A stretch of 64,000 nt of DNA from NCBI RefSeq assembly GCF_016658865.1, contig NZ_CP067992.1:825001-889000 (forward strand). Direction: 5' to 3'. The position numbers were made by a program, and so were the translations under genes. Position 1 is the stretch's first letter. Every line of letters starts with the position of its first letter. This DNA comes from Streptococcus mitis (GTDB lineage: Bacteria; Bacillota; Bacilli; Lactobacillales; Streptococcaceae). A model generated the notes under the pieces. The model had not been told where the DNA came from. It made no database searches and saw only the letters and a program-made list of their open reading frames with translations. Below, in pieces: positions 27,128 through 36,460 of the stretch.

Positions 27128-28063
27128 ATGGTATCAACGAAAACACAAATTGCTGGTTTTGAGTTTGACAATTGTTTGATGAATGCAGCAGGTGTGGCTT
27201 GTATGACGATAGCGGAGTTAGAGGGTGTTAAAAACTCAGCGGCAGGAACTTTTGTCACAAAGACAGCGACCTTGGACTTCCGTCAGGGAAATCCTGAGCC
27301 ACGCTATCAAGATGTTCCGCTTGGCTCCATCAACTCTATGGGTTTGCCGAATAAGGGCTTAGACTATTATTTGGACTACCTCTTGGATCTGCAGGAAAAA
27401 GAGCCGAACCGAACTTTCTTCTTATCTCTAGTCGGTATGTCTCCAGAGGAAACCCATACTATCTTGAAAAAGGTCCAAGAGAGTGATTTTCGTGGTCTGA
27501 CTGAGCTAAACCTCTCCTGTCCAAATGTTCCAGGTAAACCTCAGATTGCCTATGATTTTGAGACAACAGACCGGATTTTGGCAGAGGTATTTGCCTATTT
27601 CACCAAACCTCTAGGAATTAAATTGCCACCATATTTTGACATTGTTCACTTTGACCAAGCGGCAGCTATTTTCAACAAGTATCCGCTCAAGTTTGTCAAC
27701 TGTGTTAACTCTATCGGAAACGGACTTTATATAGAAGATGAGTCTGTCGTTATTCGTCCTAAAAATGGTTTCGGTGGAATTGGGGGAGAGTACATCAAAC
27801 CGACTGCTCTAGCCAATGTTCATGCCTTCTACCAACGTCTCAATCCTCAAATCCAAATTATCGGAACAGGTGGCGTGTTGACTGGTCGTGATGCCTTTGA
27901 ACACATTCTCTGTGGAGCAAGCATGGTGCAGGTGGGAACCACCCTTCATAAAGAAGGTTTCGGTGCTTTTGACCGCATTACCAATGAACTAAAAGCAATT
28001 ATGGAGGAAAAAGGGTACGAAAGCCTAGAAGATTTCCGTGGGAAATTGCGCTATATTGATTAA
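27128..28063 (+). CDS. pyrDA: dihydroorotate dehydrogenase, class 1A (fumarate-dependent)
   Basis: FMN enzyme that oxidises dihydroorotate to orotate in pyrimidine synthesis, with fumarate as acceptor in class 1A. NLSCPN holds Cys131, the active-site base of class 1 enzymes. The FMN-phosphate segment [17 protein letters not shown] is present. At 311 aa with no membrane anchor or adjacent pyrK, it fits the soluble homodimeric 1A type. holA follows after 32 bases, apparently in the same transcript. Confidence 0.94.
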   Translation: MVSTKTQIAGFEFDNCLMNAAGVACMTIAELEGVKNSAAGTFVTKTATLDFRQGNPEPRYQDVPLGSINSMGLPNKGLDYYLDYLLDLQEKEPNRTFFLSLVGMSPEETHTILKKVQESDFRGLTELNLSCPNVPGKPQIAYDFETTDRILAEVFAYFTKPLGIKLPPYFDIVHFDQAAAIFNKYPLKFVNCVNSIGNGLYIEDESVVIRPKNGFGGIGGEYIKPTALANVHAFYQRLNPQIQIIGTGGVLTGRDAFEHILCGASMVQVGTTLHKEGFGAFDRITNELKAIMEEKGYESLEDFRGKLRYID

Positions 28064-28095
28064 ATGAACTAAAAAGTTAGAAGAAAGGAGAGAAG

Positions 28096-29133
28096 ATGCT
28101 AGCCATTGAAGAAAGTCAGAAGTTGACTTTATCAAATTTACCGAGCTTGAGCCTTTTTACAGGGACGGATCAGGGTCAGTTTGAAGTTATGAAGTGTCAA
28201 GTATTGAAACAGATTGGTTATGATTCTGCCGACCTCAACTTTGCCTACTTTGATATGAAAGAAGTAGTTTACAAGGATGTGGAACTGGAGTTGGTCAGTC
28301 TTCCTTTCTTTGCGGATGAAAAAATCGTGATATTAGACCATTTTGTTGATATCACGACTGCTAAAAAACGATTTTTGACAGATGATGAACTCAAGTCGTT
28401 TGAGGAATACCTTGACAATCCTTCCCCAACAACCAAGTTGATAATCTTTGCGGAAGGAAAACTGGATAGCAAAAGACGATTGATTAAATTACTGAAGCGT
28501 GATGCCAAGGTTTTTGATGCAGTAGAAGCCAAAGAACAAGAATTGCGCCAGTATTTCCAAAAATGGAGTCAGAAACAAGGTTTGCAGTTTGCCAATCATT
28601 CTTTTGAAAATCTCCTCATCAAGTCGGGTTTTCAATTTAATGAAATCCAGAAAAATCTTCTCTTTTTACAGTCCTATAAGGAAGATTCTGTTATCGAGGA
28701 AGAGGATATTGTCAACGCTATTCCCAAGACCTTACAGGACAATATTTTTGATTTAACTCAGTTTATTCTGACTAAAAAGATGGACCAGGCGCGCGATTTA
28801 GTTAGAGACTTGACCTTGCAGGGTGAAGATGAAATCAAGTTGATTGCAGTCATGCTAGGACAATTTCGGACTTTTACTCAGGTGAAAATTTTGTCGGAGT
28901 CTGGGCAAACAGAATCGCAGATTGCAAGTAGTCTAGGAAGTTTTCTGGGACGCAATCCTAATCCCTATCAAATCAAGTTTGCGCTAAGGGATTCGCGAGG
29001 ACTTTCCTTGAGCTTTTTAAAGCAAGCTATTTCTTATTTGATTGAGACAGACTATCAGATTAAGACAGGTCTTTATGAAAAAGGTTTCCTTTTTGAAAAG
29101 GCACTCTTACAGATTGCTAGTCAGGTAAATTGA
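28096..29133 (+). CDS. holA: DNA polymerase III subunit delta
   Basis: Clamp-loader subunit that opens the beta clamp in the replisome. The 345-aa protein has the delta N-terminal domain (about 20-140), a central AAA+-like lid and the helical C-terminal collar (about 215-345). The Walker motifs are naturally absent in delta. AGAAAGGAG lies before the ATG. It is followed directly by a BOX element and not by another gene of the operon. Confidence 0.93.
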   Translation: MLAIEESQKLTLSNLPSLSLFTGTDQGQFEVMKCQVLKQIGYDSADLNFAYFDMKEVVYKDVELELVSLPFFADEKIVILDHFVDITTAKKRFLTDDELKSFEEYLDNPSPTTKLIIFAEGKLDSKRRLIKLLKRDAKVFDAVEAKEQELRQYFQKWSQKQGLQFANHSFENLLIKSGFQFNEIQKNLLFLQSYKEDSVIEEEDIVNAIPKTLQDNIFDLTQFILTKKMDQARDLVRDLTLQGEDEIKLIAVMLGQFRTFTQVKILSESGQTESQIASSLGSFLGRNPNPYQIKFALRDSRGLSLSFLKQAISYLIETDYQIKTGLYEKGFLFEKALLQIASQVN

Positions 29134-29202
29134 TACTATTTTTGAAACTACAACCCGCGTCAAAATTATCTTGTCGTGGGTTTCTTAGTGATTTACTTAT
29201 TT

Positions 29203-29582
29203 TATACTCAATGAAAATCAAAGAGCAAACTAGGAAGCTAGCCGCAGGTTGCTCAAAGCACCGCTTTGAGGTTGTAGATAAGACTGACGAAGTCAGCTCA
29301 AAACACTGTTTTGAGGTTGTGGATAGAACTGACGAAGTCAGCTCAAAACACTGTTTTGAGGTTGTGGATAGAACTGACGAAGTCAGCTCAAAACACTGTT
29401 TTGAGGTTGTGGATAGAACTGACGAAGTCAGCTCAAAACACTGTTTTGAGGTTGTGGATAGAACTGACGAAGTCAGCTCAAAACACTGTTTTGAGGTTGT
29501 GGATAGAACTGACGAAGTCAGTAACCATATATCTACGGCAAGGCGACGTTGACTCGGTTTGAAGAGATTTTCGAAGAGTATT
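29203..29582. repeat. BOX element with six boxB units
   Basis: Begins TATACTCAATGAAAATCAAA (boxA side) and ends TTTTCGAAGAGTA (boxC side), with the boxC-type CTACGGCAAGGCGACG core at 29533-29548. Between them lie six tandem 45-bp boxB units, marked by GACGAAGTCAG at about 29286, 29331, 29376, 29421, 29466 and 29511; units 2-6 are almost identical. Forty-five is a multiple of three, so the array gives false reading frames. BOX elements are non-coding, structured repeats typical of S. pneumoniae and close relatives. Their effect on neighbouring genes (holA, sodA) is variable. Confidence 0.92.
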
Positions 29583-29626
29583 ATTAGAAAGTATTTCAGT
29601 GATTTCCTTATCTATAAGCAAAAAAC

Positions 29627-29655
29627 TTGAAAAAAGTGAATGTTTGCGTTATCAT
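29627..29655 (+). promoter_or_regulatory. promoter of sodA
   Basis: TTGAAA (29627-29632), 17 bases, TATCAT (29650-29655), 31 bases before the ATG. Confidence 0.6.
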
Positions 29656-29686
29656 TTTCATATAGAAAGAAAAAGAGGTATTACAG

Positions 29687-30292
29687 ATGGCTATTATCTT
29701 ACCAGATCTTCCATATGCATACGACGCTTTGGAACCATACATCGATGCGGAAACAATGCACTTGCACCATGACAAACACCATCAAACTTATGTCAACAAT
29801 GCCAATGCAGCTCTTGAAAAACATCCTGAAATCGGTGAAGACCTTGAAGCCTTGCTTGCTGATGTAGAATCTATCCCAGCTGATATCCGTCAAGCACTTA
29901 TCAACAATGGTGGTGGACACTTGAACCACGCTCTTTTCTGGGAATTGATGACTCCTGAGAAAACAGCTCCTTCAGCAGAACTTGCAGCAGCAATCGATGC
30001 AACATTTGGTTCATTTGAAGAATTCCAAGCAGCCTTCACTGCAGCAGCAACAACTCGTTTCGGTTCTGGATGGGCATGGTTGGTTGTCAACAAAGAAGGT
30101 AAACTTGAAGTGACTTCAACAGCAAACCAAGACACACCAATCTCAGAAGGTAAAAAACCAATCTTGGGCTTGGACGTTTGGGAACATGCTTACTACGTGA
30201 AATATCGCAACGTGCGTCCTGACTACATCAAAGCTTTCTTCTCAGTGATTAACTGGAACAAAGTAGATGAATTGTACGCAGCAGCTAAATAA
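29687..30292 (+). CDS. sodA: superoxide dismutase (Mn/Fe family)
   Basis: Converts superoxide to peroxide and oxygen. Metal ligands are visible: His27 in MHLHHDK, a His in [10 protein letters not shown], and Asp and His in LDVWEHAYY. At 201 aa it is the standard streptococcal manganese enzyme, cytoplasmic and without a signal peptide. It is monocistronic between a BOX element and two terminators. AGAGG serves as ribosome binding site. Confidence 0.96.
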   Translation: MAIILPDLPYAYDALEPYIDAETMHLHHDKHHQTYVNNANAALEKHPEIGEDLEALLADVESIPADIRQALINNGGGHLNHALFWELMTPEKTAPSAELAAAIDATFGSFEEFQAAFTAAATTRFGSGWAWLVVNKEGKLEVTSTANQDTPISEGKKPILGLDVWEHAYYVKYRNVRPDYIKAFFSVINWNKVDELYAAAK

Positions 30293-30302
30293 TGATAGTT
30301 GG

Positions 30303-30327
30303 AGGGAAGAATTGTTCTTCTCTTTTT
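30303..30327 (+). terminator. first terminator after sodA
   Basis: GGGAAGAA and TTCTTCTC arms with a three-base loop and TTTTT. Confidence 0.65.
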
Positions 30328-30344
30328 AAGGTTATATTATTTTG

Positions 30345-30370
30345 GTCTGACAAAATCGTCAGACTTTTTT
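30345..30370 (+). terminator. second terminator after sodA
   Basis: Perfect GTCTGAC / GTCAGAC stem, six-base loop, then T6. Confidence 0.85.
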
Positions 30371-30448
30371 CATTTTTATGAGAAACGTGCTAACTGCTAG
30401 AAATTATGGTAGAATAAAGTATTAAGTAATCGTGGAAAAAGGATATCT

Positions 30449-30979
30449 ATGCGAAAAGAAATTGCACCTGAATTATACAACTATAACAAGTTTCCTGGCC
30501 CTGAGTTTCATTTACACGGGGACAAGGTTGAAACGGAAGGGATAGCTTTTTCCTTGGTGGAAAATATCAAGGAAGCCTTTGATGTGACGACTTTTAATCA
30601 GCGTTTTTCAGAAGTCTTAACCAAGTTTGATTATATCGTGGGAGACTGGAGCAACGAACAGCTTCGCCTACGAGGTTTTTATAAGGATGAACGAACAGAA
30701 GAAAAACTTGAAAAAATCAGTCGTTTACAAGACTATCTTTTAGAGTATTGTAGTTATGGTTGTGCCTATTTTGTCTTAGAAAATGAAGCCCCTAAGCGAG
30801 CATCATTTGACAAGAAAATGCGTAAGAAGGAAGAAGAACAGCCTTCTAGAAAAGGAAAAAAACCGGCTCAAACAAAACGAAAACCGAATGCAGATAAGAA
30901 AAATAGACGTCGTCAGAAAGACCAGCATTCTCAGAAAGAGGACAAGGGGCAACGTCATTTTGTCATTCGTCAGAAGTGA
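30449..30979 (+). CDS. YutD-like conserved protein (DUF1027)
   Basis: A 176-aa conserved Firmicute protein of unknown role. The first ~115 residues form the conserved domain (ELYNYNKFPGPEF ... DYIVGDWSNEQLRLRGFYKDER). The last ~60 are very basic and low in complexity (KKMRKKEEEQPSRKGKKP and similar), as expected for an RNA- or ribosome-contacting tail. It stands just ahead of rlmN, with 20 bases between, a linkage common in streptococci that suggests a translation-related function. Confidence 0.8.
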   Translation: MRKEIAPELYNYNKFPGPEFHLHGDKVETEGIAFSLVENIKEAFDVTTFNQRFSEVLTKFDYIVGDWSNEQLRLRGFYKDERTEEKLEKISRLQDYLLEYCSYGCAYFVLENEAPKRASFDKKMRKKEEEQPSRKGKKPAQTKRKPNADKKNRRRQKDQHSQKEDKGQRHFVIRQK

Positions 30980-30999
30980 GTAGAGAATAAGGAGAAGAA

Positions 31000-32085
31000 A
31001 TGAAACCGTCAATTTATAGTTTAACACGTCAAACCATGCAGGAATGGGTTTTGGAGCAAGGAGAAAAGAAATTCCGTGCAGATCAAATCTGGGAATGGCT
31101 CTACCGTAAACGTGTCCAGTCATTTGAAGAGATGACCAACCTTTCCAAGGATTTGATTGCTAAGCTTAATGACCAGTTTGTGGTCAATCCCTTGAAACAA
31201 CGTATCGTTCAAGAGTCTGCTGATGGGACAGTTAAATATCTTTTTGAATTGCCAGATGGTATGTTAATTGAGACAGTATTGATGAGACAGCACTATGGTT
31301 TGTCAGTCTGTGTAACCACTCAGGTCGGCTGTAATATCGGTTGTACCTTCTGTGCCTCTGGTTTGATCAAGAAACAACGTGACCTTAATAACGGTGAAAT
31401 CGTAGCGCAAATCATGCTGGTTCAGAAATACTTTGATGAGCGTGGTCAGGACGAACGCGTCAGCCATATTGTTGTCATGGGAATTGGTGAACCATTTGAT
31501 AATTACAATAATGTCTTGAATTTCGTTCGTACTATCAATGATGATAAAGGAATGGCCATCGGTGCTCGTCACATCACGGTTTCAACCTCAGGTTTGGCCC
31601 ATAAAATTCGTGACTTTGCTAATGAAGGAGTTCAGGTCAATCTTGCAGTTTCCCTTCACGCACCTAACAATGAATTGCGCTCAAGCATCATGAAGATTAA
31701 CCGTGCCTTTCCGATTGAAAAACTCTTTGCGGCTATTGAGTACTACATTGAGACAACTAATCGTCGTGTGACCTTTGAGTATATCATGCTCAACGAAGTC
31801 AATGACGGTGTAGAACAAGCCTTAGAATTGGCTGAATTGCTCAAGAACATCAAGAAATTGTCTTATGTAAACTTGATTCCTTATAACCCAGTTAGTGAGC
31901 ATGACCAATATAGCCGTAGTCCTAAAGAGCGCGTCCTAGCCTTCTATGATACGCTTAAGAAAAAAGGGGTCAACTGTGTGGTTCGTCAAGAGCACGGTAC
32001 TGATATTGATGCAGCTTGTGGACAATTGCGTTCTAATACAATGAAACGTGACCGCCAGAAAGCAGTCGCAGCAGTAAATCCATAA
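31000..32085 (+). CDS. rlmN: 23S rRNA (adenine2503-C2)-methyltransferase / tRNA methyltransferase
   Basis: Radical-SAM enzyme that methylates C2 of A2503 in 23S rRNA (and A37 of some tRNAs). The [4Fe-4S] motif C-x3-C-x2-C is Cys111, Cys115 and Cys118 (GCNIGCTFC). The [10 protein letters not shown] region follows, and a late Cys in NCVVRQEHG is the candidate for the mechanistic methyl-bearing cysteine. At 361 aa it is normal. It lacks features that would clearly mark it as the resistance enzyme Cfr. Its stop is one base from the VanZ gene. Confidence 0.95.
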   Translation: MKPSIYSLTRQTMQEWVLEQGEKKFRADQIWEWLYRKRVQSFEEMTNLSKDLIAKLNDQFVVNPLKQRIVQESADGTVKYLFELPDGMLIETVLMRQHYGLSVCVTTQVGCNIGCTFCASGLIKKQRDLNNGEIVAQIMLVQKYFDERGQDERVSHIVVMGIGEPFDNYNNVLNFVRTINDDKGMAIGARHITVSTSGLAHKIRDFANEGVQVNLAVSLHAPNNELRSSIMKINRAFPIEKLFAAIEYYIETTNRRVTFEYIMLNEVNDGVEQALELAELLKNIKKLSYVNLIPYNPVSEHDQYSRSPKERVLAFYDTLKKKGVNCVVRQEHGTDIDAACGQLRSNTMKRDRQKAVAAVNP

Positions 32086-32086
32086 A

Positions 32087-32566
32087 ATGACTAAAAAAAG
32101 AGAATTAATCTTAAGATTGGGAGTGGCTGTTTACAGTCTTTGCATTGTCTGTTTTTGTTTTACTCCCCAGCCTCAACTTCCTACAGGAGTGGAAACTCCA
32201 GGTATTCAAACTTTTGGACGCCTGGTTTTTCTTTTAACTCCCTTAAACTCCCTTTGGAATCTGGGTGAAGTGACCAGTTTGGGACAAGTCCTTTGGATCT
32301 TTTTGCAGAACATTTTAAATGTCTTCTTGCTTTTTCCTTTGGTTTTTCAACTTATCTATCTCTTTCCAAATTTAAGGAAAACAAAAAGGGTTCTTCTTTT
32401 CAGTTTTCTAGTAAGTCTTGGAATCGAGTGTACGCAGTTAGTCTTGGACTTTTTCTTTGATTTCAATCGCGTCTTTGAGATTGATGATTTGTGGACTAAT
32501 ACCTTGGGTGGCTATTTGGCTTGGCTCCTCTATAAACAATTACATAAAAACAAGATAAGGAATTAA
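32087..32566 (+). CDS. VanZ family membrane protein
   Basis: A 159-aa integral membrane protein with about four helices and the VanZ signature (IECTQLVLDF...FEIDDLWTNTLGGYLAWLL). VanZ proteins give low-level teicoplanin or lipoglycopeptide resistance in some species; the native role is not settled. It is tightly packed between rlmN and the ABC-F gene (1-base gaps on both sides) and so is co-transcribed with them. Confidence 0.85.
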   Translation: MTKKRELILRLGVAVYSLCIVCFCFTPQPQLPTGVETPGIQTFGRLVFLLTPLNSLWNLGEVTSLGQVLWIFLQNILNVFLLFPLVFQLIYLFPNLRKTKRVLLFSFLVSLGIECTQLVLDFFFDFNRVFEIDDLWTNTLGGYLAWLLYKQLHKNKIRN

Positions 32567-32567
32567 A

Positions 32568-34109
32568 ATGAGTATTTTAGAAGTTAAAAACCTGAGTCAC
32601 GGTTTTGGTGACCGTGCAATTTTTGAAGATGTGTCTTTCCGTCTCCTCAAGGGAGAACATATCGGTCTGGTCGGTGCCAATGGTGAAGGAAAATCAACCT
32701 TTATGAGCATTGTAACTGGTAAGATGTTACCAGATGAAGGAAAGGTGGAGTGGTCCAAATATGTGACTGCTGGTTACTTGGATCAGCACTCAGTCTTAGA
32801 AGAAGGTCAGTCTGTTCGTGATGTTCTCCGTACAGCCTTTGATGAGCTATTCAAAGCTGAAGCCCGTATCAATGACCTTTATATGGAAATGGCTGAAGAC
32901 GGAGCGGATATTGATGCTCTCATGGAAGAAGTTGGCGAACTCCAAGACCGTTTGGAGAGTCGTGATTTCTATACCTTGGATGCTAAGATTGACGAAGTAG
33001 CGCGTGCCCTTGGTGTCATGGACTTTGGAATGGATACAGATGTAACCTCTTTGTCAGGTGGACAAAGAACCAAGGTGCTTTTGGCAAAACTTCTCCTTGA
33101 AAAGCCTGATATCTTGCTGTTGGACGAGCCGACCAACTACTTGGATGCTGAGCATATTGATTGGCTCAAGCGCTATCTCCAAAACTATGAAAATGCCTTT
33201 GTCCTTATTTCTCATGATATTCCATTCCTAAATGACGTTATTAATATCGTCTATCATGTGGAAAATCAACAGCTGACGCGTTACTCTGGTGACTACTACC
33301 AGTTCCAAGAAGTCTATGCCATGAAGAAATCTCAGTTGGAGGCTGCCTACGAACGTCAGCAGAAAGAGATTGCAGACCTCAAGGACTTTGTCGCTCGTAA
33401 CAAAGCGCGTGTTGCAACAAGAAATATGGCCATGTCTCGTCAGAAGAAACTCGACAAGATGGATATTATCGAACTCCAAAGTGAGAAACCAAAACCATCC
33501 TTTGATTTCAAACCAGCTCGTACGCCTGGACGCTTTATCTTCCAAGCCAAGGACTTGCAGATTGGTTATGATCGTCCTCTGACTAAGCCTTTAAATCTTA
33601 CCTTTGAACGCAATCAGAAGGTTGCCATTATCGGAGCAAATGGTATCGGGAAAACAACTCTCTTGAAGTCTCTCTTGGGTATTATTCCGCCAATTGCTGG
33701 GGAAGTCGAACGCGGTGACTACCTAGAACTTGGCTATTTTGAGCAGGAAGTAGAAGGGGGCAATCGCCAAACCCCACTTGAAGCTGTCTGGAATGCCTTT
33801 CCTGCACTTAACCAAGCAGAAGTCCGTGCAGCCCTTGCTCGTTGCGGTTTGACAACCAAACATATTGAAAGTCAAATTCAGGTCTTGTCAGGTGGGGAAC
33901 AAGCCAAGGTTCGTTTCTGTCTCTTGATGAATCGTGAAAACAATGTGTTAGTGCTGGACGAGCCGACCAACCACTTGGATGTGGATGCTAAGGACGAACT
34001 CAAACGTGCTCTCAAAGAATATAAGGGATCTATCCTTATGGTCTGCCACGAACCAGACTTTTATGAAGGTTGGATGGACCAAATCTGGGATTTTAACAAG
34101 CTAACTTAA
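32568..34109 (+). CDS. ABC-F family ATP-binding protein (translation factor type)
   Basis: Two ABC domains and no membrane segments in 513 aa. Walker A is GANGEGKST near residue 38 and GANGIGKTT near residue 357. LSGGQ occurs in domain 1 and LSGGEQ in domain 2, with DEPTN-LD Walker B motifs in both. A charged linker (about 235-300) is the ribosome-reaching arm of ABC-F proteins. It is of the YbiT/Uup-like housekeeping kind; an antibiotic resistance role is not implied. The neighbours (rlmN, yutD-like) support a translation context. Confidence 0.88.
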   Translation: MSILEVKNLSHGFGDRAIFEDVSFRLLKGEHIGLVGANGEGKSTFMSIVTGKMLPDEGKVEWSKYVTAGYLDQHSVLEEGQSVRDVLRTAFDELFKAEARINDLYMEMAEDGADIDALMEEVGELQDRLESRDFYTLDAKIDEVARALGVMDFGMDTDVTSLSGGQRTKVLLAKLLLEKPDILLLDEPTNYLDAEHIDWLKRYLQNYENAFVLISHDIPFLNDVINIVYHVENQQLTRYSGDYYQFQEVYAMKKSQLEAAYERQQKEIADLKDFVARNKARVATRNMAMSRQKKLDKMDIIELQSEKPKPSFDFKPARTPGRFIFQAKDLQIGYDRPLTKPLNLTFERNQKVAIIGANGIGKTTLLKSLLGIIPPIAGEVERGDYLELGYFEQEVEGGNRQTPLEAVWNAFPALNQAEVRAALARCGLTTKHIESQIQVLSGGEQAKVRFCLLMNRENNVLVLDEPTNHLDVDAKDELKRALKEYKGSILMVCHEPDFYEGWMDQIWDFNKLT

Positions 34110-34129
34110 TAATAAGGATAAAAGAAATA

Positions 34130-34158
34130 CAGTACCGAATGTGGGTACTGTATTTTTT
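34130..34158. terminator. terminator between the ABC-F gene and slrA
   Basis: ACAGTACC and GGGTACTGT arms with T6. It lies between converging genes and can serve both. Confidence 0.75.
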
Positions 34159-34164
34159 AGATTT

Positions 34165-34968
34165 TTAAGATTTAAAATCGTAGTCTTTCACCACTTCGAT
34201 GCTATCGATAGTAATAGCAGTCGTTGGCTTGTCTTTTTCATCTTTTTCGGCTTTAGCAATCTTATCTACAACATCCATACCGTCTATCACTTGGCCAAAG
34301 ACTGGGTGTTTACCATCTAGACTAGGATTACCACCTTCTTTGTAGGTTTCGATGATTTTCTTTGGATACTTGCTTGTAGGGAGTTTAGCAGAGGTATCTG
34401 TAGAATTTTGGTTGATGAAGAACTGGCTACCATTGGTGTTTGGTTGACCAGTATTTGCCATAGCAAGAGCCCCACGGATGTTATAGAGATAAGGAGTGAT
34501 CTCGTTCTTGAAACCAGTTCCCTTGTCTTTTGTCTTATCCTTGTCATGCCAGATAGACTGACCACCTGTACCGTCCCCTTTTGGATCTCCAGTTTGAACC
34601 ATGAAGCCATCGATGACACGGTGGAAGGTAATGCCGTTATAGTAGCCTTCTTTGGCATGAGTGAGGAAGTTTTCAACCGCTAGAGGAGCGAGTTTAGGGA
34701 AGAGTTTGATACGGATATCTCCTTGACTTGTGTGGAGAATCACTTCGGCTTCATCTTCAGCAACTTCCTTAGAAAGTTGAGGGAAATTAGCACTCTCATT
34801 TGTTAAAGCATCGTTTAAGTCCTTGGCAGATTGAGCAGCTGCTTTAGAGCTTTCTTCAGCAGCAAGACTTGAATCCACATAATCATCACCACGCAGACTA
34901 CGTTGGATGCTGCTACATCCAGCTAGAGCTACAGTAGATAGTAAAAGAAGGGTTGCTAGTTTTTTCAT
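34165..34968 (-). CDS. slrA: cyclophilin-type peptidyl-prolyl isomerase lipoprotein (SlrA)
   Basis: Surface lipoprotein that catalyses prolyl isomerisation. It has a type II signal peptide with lipobox LAGC and Cys18, so it is lipid-anchored on the outer face of the membrane. After a linker (about 19-75) comes the cyclophilin domain: [39 protein letters not shown] and [11 protein letters not shown]. At 267 aa it matches pneumococcal SlrA, which contributes to colonisation. It is a single gene. Confidence 0.94.
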   Translation of the reverse strand: MKKLATLLLLSTVALAGCSSIQRSLRGDDYVDSSLAAEESSKAAAQSAKDLNDALTNESANFPQLSKEVAEDEAEVILHTSQGDIRIKLFPKLAPLAVENFLTHAKEGYYNGITFHRVIDGFMVQTGDPKGDGTGGQSIWHDKDKTKDKGTGFKNEITPYLYNIRGALAMANTGQPNTNGSQFFINQNSTDTSAKLPTSKYPKKIIETYKEGGNPSLDGKHPVFGQVIDGMDVVDKIAKAEKDEKDKPTTAITIDSIEVVKDYDFKS

Positions 34969-35273
34969 TCTGATCCTCTCAAAAATTCATTTCTACCATT
35001 GTACCCTAAAAAGAAGGGGATTTCAAATATTAGTGACAAGACAGTTTAAGAGGAAGCTAATCAGAAAGTCGCTTGCTTAGGGGCATCAATGTCATAAGTG
35101 TACTCAAAGTATTTAGGGAACCAGATCTTAAGAAAGCTCGTAAAGCATCACAATTAGTAAACGTTAATTCGAAAGAATTACTATATTTTAAAAGGGCACA
35201 TTTTCAAAGGATTTTTTCTTTTGGCTTCAATTCCTAATTAATCAATGAACTTAATACTAGGTCTTGAAAAGAA
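34969..35273. other. intergenic region with a possible decayed ORF
   Basis: About 305 bases. The slrA ribosome binding region is at the left. 35061-35237 on the plus strand is open for 58 codons (protein-like piece REPDLKKARKASQLVNVNSK) but has no credible start, and looks like a gene remnant. Nothing else is recognisable. Confidence 0.35.
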
Positions 35274-35498
35274 TTATGCTTCCTCTTTCTGTCTGAGTTC
35301 AAAGAGGTCTTCTACTTTCAGATTAAAAACTTGAGCAATTTTAAGGGCCATTTCCAGAGAAGGATTGTAACGGTTATTTTCCAAGTGCAGAATTGTCTCG
35401 CGTCGCATGCCGATGAGGTCGGCTAACTCCTGCTGGGTCATGCCTGTAGACTCACGAACAGATTTAAGATTAGTAATAATCTTGCTTTCTTTGGCCAT
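35274..35498 (-). CDS. small XRE-family transcriptional regulator
   Basis: A 74-aa stand-alone helix-turn-helix protein (NLKSVRESTGMTQQELADLIGMRRETILHLENNRYNPSLEMALKIA spread over residues 10-55). Start MAKESK at 35498 follows GGAGAGGATAAG. The longer frame from 35546 lies within the preceding membrane gene. It follows the membrane protein gene by two bases, an arrangement seen widely in Firmicutes (small XRE plus multi-pass protein). It probably controls this pair through the AT-rich dyads at 36114-36162. Confidence 0.85.
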   Translation of the reverse strand: MAKESKIITNLKSVRESTGMTQQELADLIGMRRETILHLENNRYNPSLEMALKIAQVFNLKVEDLFELRQKEEA

Positions 35499-35500
35499 GC

Positions 35501-36097
35501 TTATCCTCTCCGTTCCAAGATAAGATAGACAACCGCAAAGATGCAAATCAAGGCAGCTATGCTAATAAAGATCTGGCCCATGTAAATAGTGAGAGACCCC
35601 ATATACCCAATGATAACTGCTAGAATCATCAGTGCGCCTAGTATAAAAACAAACATCAAGCTAGCTGCCTTTGCTAAATTAGCATAAAAGCGTTCGTCCG
35701 GAGTTTCCTTGACATTTTTCAAACAGAAAAAACCAAATACAATCACTTCAATAACGAGGCCAATTCCCAAAATCCATTCTTTAATACCAGAACTTATGCT
35801 TGGGGTCGCAACCCAAATCCCTACTGTATAAAAAATGCTTGCTGCCAAAAAAAGTATCGTGTAAAGCTTAGCAGACAAATCAAAAATAGTCTTTCCCTTA
35901 CTTTTCTGACTCTTATGAGGCCATGGTTTCATATGTAGCCAGCCCCAAATAGCTACAATCTGACCAAACACTGAAATACCAGCAATAACTAACTTGGGTC
36001 CCCAACTAAGATTAGAACCAAATAAAACAATAAAATCAATAAAGAGAGCTACGGCAATCATTGCAATGAGGCCACGCATTTTTTGACTTTTTTTCAT
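35501..36097 (-). CDS. multi-pass membrane protein paired with the XRE regulator (DUF2178-like)
   Basis: A 198-aa protein with about six hydrophobic helices. A charged DERFYANLAKAASLMF motif near residue 135, before the last two helices, resembles DUF2178 membrane proteins. The MKKSQKM start at 36097 follows AAAAAGGAG; the longer frame starts inside the operator region. Its function is unknown. Family members usually accompany a tiny XRE regulator, as here. Confidence 0.75.
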   Translation of the reverse strand: MKKSQKMRGLIAMIAVALFIDFIVLFGSNLSWGPKLVIAGISVFGQIVAIWGWLHMKPWPHKSQKSKGKTIFDLSAKLYTILFLAASIFYTVGIWVATPSISSGIKEWILGIGLVIEVIVFGFFCLKNVKETPDERFYANLAKAASLMFVFILGALMILAVIIGYMGSLTIYMGQIFISIAALICIFAVVYLILERRG

Positions 36098-36113
36098 GAT
36101 AGACTCCTTTTTT

Positions 36114-36162
36114 GTGTTATAAATATATAACACTGAAATTTCATGTTATAAATATATCACAC
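36114..36162. promoter_or_regulatory. tandem AT-rich dyads upstream of the XRE/membrane operon
   Basis: GTGTTATA-N4-TATAACAC (36114-36133) is a perfect dyad. A second, slightly degenerate copy (TGTTATAAATATATCACA) lies at 36145-36162, about 30 bases (three helical turns) away. This is a likely operator pair for the XRE repressor. Confidence 0.65.
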
Positions 36163-36248
36163 TTAAATTTGAAAAGCAAGAATTTATGTGCCAAAGTGGC
36201 AATTATTTGAAAAAATTTTTAATAAAAGCCCTCGCTAGTCAAACAACT

Positions 36249-36392
36249 TTAGTAGATATCGTTCTTAAAATCCTTGATATTTCGTTTGGGAACGGGCTTA
36301 GGATTTAGAAGCCAAGTATCCAAATCTTGTTCAGGCGATATGAAGGTCTTGACTTGGTGTTCTTTATAAAATGTTTCTAAAATAGTATTCAT
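36249..36392 (-). CDS. small hypothetical protein, 47 aa
   Basis: ATG to TAA frame on the minus strand with a weak AAAGAGAA site. The product is soluble, with a protein-like C-terminus (LLNPKPVPKRNIKDFKNDIY). No family is recognised. It may be a genuine small protein or the end of a decayed gene. Confidence 0.45.
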   Translation of the reverse strand: MNTILETFYKEHQVKTFISPEQDLDTWLLNPKPVPKRNIKDFKNDIY

Positions 36393-36460
36393 GATATTCT
36401 CTTTCAAACTTTTATTTTCTATTCTAATAAATTTCTAAAAGCTTTAAAAATTTTATAGTC

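Noticed and set aside
29281..29521. Regular tandem repeats that could suggest a CRISPR array
   Set aside because: The 45-bp units abut with no unique spacers and no cas genes are present. They match BOX structure.
29130..29552. 140-aa and overlapping 83-aa open frames with 15-residue repeats
   Set aside because: They are produced by the 45-bp boxB units of a BOX element, a multiple of three. There is no ribosome binding site, and the element is non-coding in known genomes.
31000..32085. Cfr-type resistance methyltransferase
   Set aside because: Sequence, length and housekeeping neighbours (YutD-like, VanZ, ABC-F) fit chromosomal RlmN.
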